NCBI GenBank assembly: GCA_015680685.1
Contig: MNCI01023453.1
Coordinates: 723,410-787,409, forward strand
Length of the DNA: 64,000 nucleotides
Direction: 5' to 3'
Source of the DNA: Gnetum montanum
Taxonomy: Eukaryota; Streptophyta; Gnetopsida; Gnetales; Gnetaceae
The position numbers were made by a program, and so were the translations under genes. The notes under the pieces were generated by a model. That model was not told the DNA's origin and made no database searches. It saw only the letters and a program-made list of their open reading frames with translations. Shown piece by piece: positions 57,463 through 64,000 of the stretch; the first letter of the stretch is position 1, and each line of letters starts with the position of its first letter.

Positions 57463-58410
57463 TATTTGGATTTTTTTTTCGTTTACTTATACATGTCCAC
57501 TTGGTCTCTGAAATGCTCTTTTAGCCTTTCATGATTCTTGGCTTCTTTTTTCCAGACACTAATCTTAATAGTTGATTTCTATTGGATTGCACAAAATTAT
57601 TCCATTAATAGGATTATGTTCTTCCTTGTCAATTTTTGCATGTCTTGGTTAACTCTTGCAAGTTGATCTATAAGCTGATGGATACTCTCTTTGAGGACAT
57701 TCTTTTGTTTTTCAATATCAGTCAAATTTATGTTCTTTGTAGCAATTTTCTTATTTTCTTCCTCTAGAATAATTAGATCTTTGACATGTGCATATGTCTA
57801 TGCTTCAGCCATTGAAGCATTCCACATTACGTTTTCCTTCTCCATTTCCACTTGAATGTTTTTGGGAATTAGCTATGCTACTTTTTTAGTTTTGAATTTG
57901 TCCATATAGTCTAGCACTACATATTTTGTAGGTTTATTTTTCTCTACCCTTAATGCTGCCAATTTAGATTTCAACCTCTACACATCATTCTCTTTATGTT
58001 CAACTATAGTTTTAGCTAGTAGTAGCTTTCCATTTAATGAAATAAGCTCTAACTACATTTTAGTAATATTACTAGGGATATCAAAAAGGTTTTGCATCAC
58101 TTTTCCTATCTGTAGCAATTGATCTAGGATATCTTCATGCTCTTGTGGGGCCATGCAAGTTCTAGCTATTGGTTCAATGTCTTTGATTCCAATCATAGCT
58201 ATTGGTGACACAATGAAAACATTAAAGGATTCTTTGATATGATTAGTAATAACTTTAGTTGCTCTTGCTACATCTTGGGGCTGCATGCCCACAATTGTAG
58301 CTCCTTCTTTGATCTCTAGCATAACTTCAAAGGATGCAACATTCCTTGATATTTTCTATGTCTAGTCCTCATCTTCTCTTTCTTGTAAGGATATTTAATC
58401 ACTAGTAGGT
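57463..58410 (-). pseudogene. Gene B (coiled coil), unit 2 copy
   Basis: Open from 58322 to 58053 (MLEIKEGATIVGMQPQDVAR, VITNHIKESFNVFIVSPIAM, then IDPIART-like and PQEHEDILDQLLQIGKVMQN). It aligns with gene A at 60875-60654 (IEHIKESFNVPVVPPVDLSG, AEHEDVLDRLIQIGQVM). Further charged coiled-coil text continues to 57470, ending DQVDMYK at the LTR border. The region upstream of KISRNVASFEV has no match to the gene A N-terminus, so gene B is an N-truncated relative or a shorter family member. Confidence 0.6.
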
Positions 58411-59140
58411 CCTTTTAATATTGTAGGTGATGAGTGGCGAGGTACCCCTACACTCAACCATAAGAATACGAGCGTTCTCACGTGTGATCCAGTCAAACTC
58501 CGCAGACGGACTAGTTGTGGCACCTAGATCATTAACCTTAGGTCGCATTTCAATGTCTTCCCTCCTGGACTAGTATTATATTTGTCACGTATGGTTTAGT
58601 CCGTCGTGAGGTGTATGATGTGTTCCTAATCTAATGCTACTCCTGAAGGCAGTGGAAAATAATATTAACTATGCTAAGCCAGGAGGAAAGGGTAAGAAAA
58701 TCTAATCTAGCCTAAGTGCAATGAGCAGCCATTCCTTGATTATCCGTACACATCTTGGACTTTGTGCATGACTACCACTTGGATTACCAAGCACAAATCC
58801 TAGGTATGCCACTAGGTTACCAAGTAGTCACACTTAAATGCTCATAATCAAGTTGTACTCATTCCGTGATCTAGGAGATAAGGGTAATAAAGATTAGTAA
58901 TAAATAAAATTTAAATAAATAAATAAATAACAAAGTGAATGCTACAATGATGAATTAATCTCGATCATTATTGTCGGTCATGTACGTGTCCAAGTACATC
59001 ACACTCAAATAAAGGATGTCGTACAATTACATTCACCACACTGTGGGTAGACATGGGAAAATAATCTATCTTTGGAGGGATCAAACTGCCAAAGTTTTGC
59101 TACAATCTAAACTAGGATGATAAGAAAGGGAGATTTTCTT
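58411..59140 (-). other. Leader of gene B, unit 2
   Basis: Noncoding; keeps several CpG-containing phrases such as ACGAGCGTTCTCACGTGTGA and TCCGCAGACGGACTAG. No frame is conserved between the two units. Confidence 0.4.
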
Positions 59141-59245
59141 CGTATTTATAGACATTGTAGTGGACTGTGATATCGCGTACACAATATTGCGGGGGATGTG
59201 ATATCATGACGAACACGATATCGCGGCTCCGTGATATCACATCCC
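59141..59245 (-). promoter_or_regulatory. GATATC promoter of gene B, unit 2
   Basis: TATA box CTATAAATACG on the - strand (59151-59141). Upstream of it, 59167-59240 contains GTGATATCGCG, CAATATTGCG, GTGATATCATG, ACGATATCGCG and GTGATATCAC: five palindromic or near-palindromic words in ~75 bp. CpG is unusually frequent for this window. Confidence 0.65.
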
Positions 59246-59399
59246 ATCATACCCTCACGACTGAATAAAAACTTGTCCTTGAGTTACAGTGATTACATAG
59301 TGGATAGGTATGGGATTATTGGATGGAAGAAAATTAAATGATGCCACAGTGTGGGAAGACACAACATAGAAAAATGCTACAACTACAAAAATTTGGAAC

Positions 59400-62182
59400 T
59401 CATGTAGTTCCTGGTGGCGATGGCTCCTCCATCAGCACTTTCCCTTTGTCATGTGCCCCAGGCTTTGAAGCTTGATGGTGTTGAAGTATGGCCTGGAGCT
59501 TCTCCTCTTTGGTCTGAGGATCTTGTGCCATCCATGCTAATGTTCCAATGTTTGATGGAGTCGACACTTCCCATGGATAGGGTAGTTGTGGGAACATTTG
59601 GTTGGCTTTGACATACCATGCCATGAACACCCGTCGTTCCTCCTCATAGGCTCTGGCTTTATCTTTGTATTGATGAAGGTTCATCAGCCATCAAGCCAAA
59701 TTGGTTGCGACATCTTTTTTCCCTTGGTAGCTAGTTTTCACCACCTCAAGTTCATAATTTGTAACATCTAGTTTTTCTGCCATCTTTTTGCATTTTGCAA
59801 ATTTTACTTCGTATTTGATGTGGGTGGAAGCTACTTGTTGCTCGAGTTCTATTCTCACGAACCCTGTTGTTAACATGACAAGGTTGGCATATCTAAGGTT
59901 TTCCAAATCCATGTACTTCGTCAAGTCCTAAATCTACAAGTCCCGATTGTTAACTTCCGCTTTGTGGGCGAAGGCGTAGGTGTCCAATATGGCCCCCCAA
60001 TGAGTGTGTTGAGCATTGATAGTGTTGATTTGGACCTTGGCCATATGGATATCCTTCTCCAAGATTTTTTTGTACATCCCCACATGATGACAGAAGTGCT
60101 CCTTTAGCTTCTTGTGTCGTTTAGCCTCATTCTGCCACATGCTTATTTCAATTGCTAACTTTTGGCGAATAGCGTGTACCTCCTTCTTTGAGAGGGTTCG
60201 ATTTCTCTAGCTAAATGGCTTACATATCGGTTGACTTGGATGAATTATTCTAATAATTTTTGAAAGTGTTCATCAAGAACATTCTTTTGTTTCTCTACAG
60301 TGGTCAACCGAAGCTTGTCTGCAACTAGCTATTTTTCTTCTTCTTCTAAGGCCTTGAGTGCCTTAAGATGCACATGGGTTTGTGCCTGTGATGCATAGGC
60401 ATCCCAAACAACCGTCTCCTTTTATTTTTTTCACTTTTTTATTCTCTACAATTAACTTTATTAGCTACTCAACTCTAAATTTTTCTAGCTAGTCTATGGG
60501 AACAAATTGAAGAGGGTCTCGCTATGCTGCTTGTAAGGCCACGAGCTAGTCTTGGAGTTTTTGCACTTCAGCTTCAACATGCTCACCCCTTACTTCGGAT
60601 ATGACCAACTTTCCATTTATGGAAATAAGGTCTTATTGAATTTCTGTGACATCCTAAGGGATATCAAATAGGAACATCATTACTTGCCCTATTTGAATCA
60701 ATCGATCAAGAACATCCTCATGTTCCGCAGGAGTCATTGAGGTTCCGGCCAGAGTTTGAGCATCTCGTGCTCCAGAGAGATCTACTGGTGGCACAACAGG
60801 TACATTAAAGGATTCTTTGATGTGCTCTATGACTACTTCTACAGCTTTGGCATTCTGGTGTTGCATGACCACCACTATGGACCCTTCATCAGTCTCTAAC
60901 TACACTTGAAAAGATGTCGCATTTCCTGAGATCTGTTGCGACCATCTACTTTCCTCTCCTCTTATTTGAATGGATACTTTGCCCCTTGTGCGATCTAATG
61001 AAACTATATGCTATGTGACATCATTGATGACGCGAAAGAGGATTGCGTCATCACAACTTCCCCAACTGACCATCTCAGCGATGGCCCTAAGATGGATCAT
61101 CGACGGTCAATAGTCTTGCAGTGGTGGTAGCTGATCCTGGCCGATGCCAGGCCCTACTTCTTATTGTTGGCTGGGACCCATGGCTGGAGGTTGGTTGGGT
61201 CCTGCAAGTTGAGTTACAGGTGGTCTAGTCATCTATTCTTTTACTTGCAGTTTCAGCTCTTCGCCAGTGCTTTTTCTTGGAGCTGGCACCTTTAGCAATT
61301 CAGCATATGAAGTAGTCTAGGCTTTTGGAGGACATCATTGGTGTATCCTTAAATACTAGCATGTTGGCACAACTTTCTGATAAGACAAGGGAAAGGGAGC
61401 ACCATCTTCTCTATCTTTTGTTCTTCAAACTACCTTAGGATATCCATCAAATATAGATGGGGTAGGTTAGCGTTAACCTTTCTCATCGATACTGCACATC
61501 CTCTAGCTTCATACATCAATATTCTTTTTAGGCCCTCTCTAGGGAAGAAGTGATATGTTCCAATTTTGAAATAAACTCTATCTTCCATCATTAATTCACC
61601 AAATACTTTATCTCTACCATAAGCCTTCTCCAACCAATCCTTTTGCACATCAGGGTCTAAATGGGTGGATAACCGAGCAACTTGGGGCCCTATATTTGGA
61701 AGTTTTAATACTTTTGAAATAGCCTGTGTAGAGAAGTCAACTATCACACCACAAATGTTAGTAGTGGTGCCTTGCTTCCTATTGTGCCAAAATTAGTACG
61801 TTTCTCCTAGGTACCAGGCACTACTTTTAGAGATGATAGGCCATAAGGGAGATTCCTTAAGGTGATCCCTAATAGCTTCAGGAGCGCACTATGCAAAGGA
61901 TTCGAAGTTCAACTCCACAATCACCACAGGGAATGTGGAATTCTCATGGATAGCTTGAACACATTCCAAGGGCAATGTGAGTTGTTGTCCTAGTTCAGGT
62001 GCAGCAGCAGCTCCTCCTTCTACCTACCTGAACCGTCTAGTAGGAGGTTCATCTTGATGGATGCTAAATGATTGCTCCTCCTATTCTGCATGTTGTCTGC
62101 TAGGGCCTTGTCTTCCACCTCTCCAAGATTTTTTCTTTCCACCTCAAACAGGACCCTCCTGCTGTGCACGTTTTGGGATCAT
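59400..62182 (-). pseudogene. Gene A: large coiled-coil protein with transposon-protein-like N-terminus
   Basis: ATG at 62180-62182 (MIPKRAQQEGP), a basic start, then Gly/Ala-rich linker (EGGAAAAPELGQQ). N-terminal domain about residues 65-245: PLECVQAIHENSTFPVVIVE, SAWYLGET, IVDFSTQAISKVLKLPNIGP, VYFKIGTYHFFPREGLKRIL. The order and fold resemble plant 'putative plant transposon protein' domains. A Pro/Gln linker (GPNQPPAMGPS) and a long coiled coil follow: IEHIKESFNVPVVPPVD, LISINGKLVISEVRGEHVEA, WQNEAKRHKKLKEHF, INTINAQHTHWGAI, IELEQQVASTHIKYEVKFA, stop TGA at 59400-59402. About 927 codons with a few stops, all C-to-T type where checked. Looks like a single exon. Function unknown. Confidence 0.65.
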
Positions 62183-62654
62183 TTGCAATCACACGGGTCA
62201 AGTGTTAGTAAGGTTGTTTTCAAAGTCAAGTTATACCTTACTGCTTGTTTTAATTAAATATCTTATGTTATAACGTGTGATCATGCCCAAAAGTTTGTAA
62301 TAATGAGTCTTGTGACTTAGGTGGTTGTCATTTTAGTCTTCCGGTATACCTAAGGGTTAAATGATTTATAGACACAATTATTCTAAGTGTTAGATTAATT
62401 ACCCTAATTGATGTCCTTTGGGCAATGATAAATTTCAAAAAATTTAGGCACTTTTCGGCAAGTGTCCCTCCCCCACGACTAAGTTGAACACTCCGAGTTC
62501 AAGTAGGTTCAAACAGAATTAAAATCGGAACACCAACGAGTGAGATAGAGTGAGAAAAGAAAGGATCGCTCAGTTGCAAGTTGCAAAGAAAAATTTCAAA
62601 AACTCCCCCCACGTGAATGAAAAAAAGATGCTAAGTGTTACGGGGGAGGGGGTA
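62183..62654 (-). other. Leader of gene A
   Basis: Between TATA and ATG. No coding signal; includes CCCCCCACGTG (ACGT core) at about 62606-62616. Confidence 0.4.
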
Positions 62655-62705
62655 CCTATTTATAGGTGGAGGGGATGCGATATCGTGTACGATACATCGC
62701 GTCCC
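62655..62705 (-). promoter_or_regulatory. GATATC promoter of gene A
   Basis: On the - strand CCTATAAATAGGT (62667-62655), preceded by GCGATGTATCGTACACGATA then TCGCATCC (62702-62676). Same arrangement as the gene B promoter, about 470 bp before the gene A ATG. Confidence 0.6.
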
Positions 62706-64000
62706 TAGTAATGTGAGACACCATGAAAATACCAATGTTTTAAATGATTTTCTTGAAATTAACGTTGGAAATTGAGGACATTGACTATGATCAAGATGTT
62801 CTTAGGGAAATTTCATGTATTGTAAAGGCACCATTAATGATAATGGTGTGAATTTGATCAATAAAACCTTGGGTGGTTAAGAAAAAGGGTATATAATGGT
62901 ACATTGGAATACTAAAATTCAGAGGGATAATGGTAGGGAAAGAAAATCAATTGAAAATTTAAGATGAGGGTAAAAAATTGTGTGTGTGAGCTATGTCATA
63001 AGAGAAGATTACAAAAGATTACATAAGTGGATCCTCCCCAAAGCAGGTTTGAACCTATAATTCCCTTGTGTAACCACACTTAAAGTGTTTGTGGGCACTA
63101 GAAGGGTTAAATGTAATCTGCACTAACTCCAAAAAACACACACATGTAATTATCACCGGAATGAGGTGAGAATGCTATGCAATATGGGACATGAGCTACA
63201 ATTACACAAACAGTGAGATGAGACGAAGTAGAGAAGGGATCGTAGAGATTGGGACATGAGGTAACTAACCTAGGGCACAGTGAATCCTATCTATAAAGCA
63301 TCATTAAGGTGTCATTGACCCATCGTTCCAAGATCAGGACCAAGTCCATCCTTCTAATCAATGACATCGCATCGTTTCATCTCATGATGAACAACTATGA
63401 GAGTACCATCACAACAAGGCGTATGATCACTTGGCATTTTATTCAAGGGAGGAGTGATTTTTGTTTTATGGCACTTTTCTTTTCATTTTCTTTTCATCTT
63501 TTTTTTTGAATACTAAATCTAGAGAAGCTACCAACCTTTAGGCATGGGTGCATGTCTTTCTAGTGGGACCCCTAGAATAGCATTTGATTTTCGAATGCCC
63601 TTTTGATTACTCTTACTCCCATTTTTGTTAGATCTACAAGGATCTTAGTATAACCACGTTGCATGATAATCCCCACAAAAGTCACCAAAGAGAATCCGCA
63701 AGTCCCCTTGATGTCACACCCTAGTCATTCCCTCTTGCTCCATCCTTATTCATTCTAGGTATAATGAGCACAAAATTAATTTTAAGTTCTAAAAATATCA
63801 AGAATATCACTGCACCCTCGAATAGAACCTATTTTTTGTAGAATGAATGAGTGGGTGTAATGGGATCACTGTCCAAATAATTGATCACTCATGTCTTAAT
63901 TACATAGAACACACCTCAACCAATGATCCACATGAGTGGTTTATTCGTAGATGAGATTACTTACAAAAATGTAAAAAGACAAAAACACAAAAAGATAAAA
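62706..64000. other. Right edge, no gene recognised
   Basis: AT-rich. A few open stretches (for example 63309-63509) lack any family resemblance. A T-rich run lies at 63480-63508. Nothing ties it to the elements on the left. Confidence 0.4.

Larger units (their letters stand above)
56402..61084 (+). repeat. Tandem segmental duplication, unit 2
   Basis: Second unit; it ends at CAGCGATGG where single-copy sequence (CCCTAAG) resumes. Unit 1 ends at GAGCGATGGGG and joins directly to AATGCTC, so the breakpoint joins GATGG to the G run of the LTR. Confidence 0.95.

Noticed and set aside
1-64000. tRNA, rRNA or organellar DNA
   Set aside because: Only primer-binding-site matches to tRNA 3' ends were seen; no cloverleaf, rRNA core or chloroplast gene was recognised by eye.

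Overview
The window looks like a repeat-filled stretch of a large land-plant genome, most simply a gymnosperm or another slowly purged giant genome (inference). It is AT-rich and contains no recognisable single-copy host gene. Almost everything can be assigned to LTR retrotransposons, nearly all badly decayed. Many in-frame stops are TAG, TAA or TGA where relatives have Gln, Trp or Arg, the pattern expected when methylated cytosines deaminate. No organellar, viral-particle or bacterial sequence was recognised.

The backbone is three Ty3/gypsy elements of the Tat/Ogre type, all on the + strand. Their pol carries two RNases H (a normal one and a second 'archaeal-type' one) followed by integrase. 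Copy 1 occupies 1-13224 and its 5' end is outside the window. Copy 2 is the old host element: gag fragment, protease, antisense gene and the first part of pol at 16400-30419, then the rest of integrase and the 3' LTR at 49264-52762. Element 3 (30420-49263) is a complete element with two LTRs that jumped into the integrase of copy 2, leaving a CATAT/CATAG target duplication. A decayed Ty1/copia gag plus LTR lies on the - strand between copies 1 and 2 (13225-16388).

The most unusual feature is shared by all three Tat-like elements. Between the protease and the reverse transcriptase, each carries a multi-exon gene on the opposite strand (690-4405, 18504-22172, 36796-40394). Its predicted protein begins with an FCP1/NLI-interacting-factor-like HAD fold whose nucleophilic Asp is Glu in all three copies. 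A linker exon, a domain like the 'putative plant transposon protein' type, a coiled coil and a short Ser/Pro/acidic tail follow. Intron positions agree between copies. Introns on the - strand are invisible to splicing of the + strand genomic RNA, which would explain how they survive retrotransposition.

Each element also has its own family of short palindromic or repeated words, found both in the U3 of its LTR and upstream of its antisense gene: TCAYGCT words in copy 1, CATGCTGGCTAGCATGG-like words every ~190 bp in copy 2, and ACTATGCTCTAGAGCATAGT in element 3. A separate ~33 bp repeat, CTATGACTATAAACTAGCA, clusters at module boundaries (before and after the antisense gene, and after integrase). 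A hairpin with compensatory changes sits directly before the polypurine tract of each element.

The right end (52763-62705) holds, on the - strand, two related coiled-coil genes (A and B), each preceded by a TATA box and a cluster of GCGATATCGC-like palindromes. Copy 2 inserted into gene B. Later a ~4.68 kb segment running from the copy 2 LTR into gene A was tandemly duplicated (51720-56400 and 56402-61084). Nothing is recognised from 62706 to the right edge.
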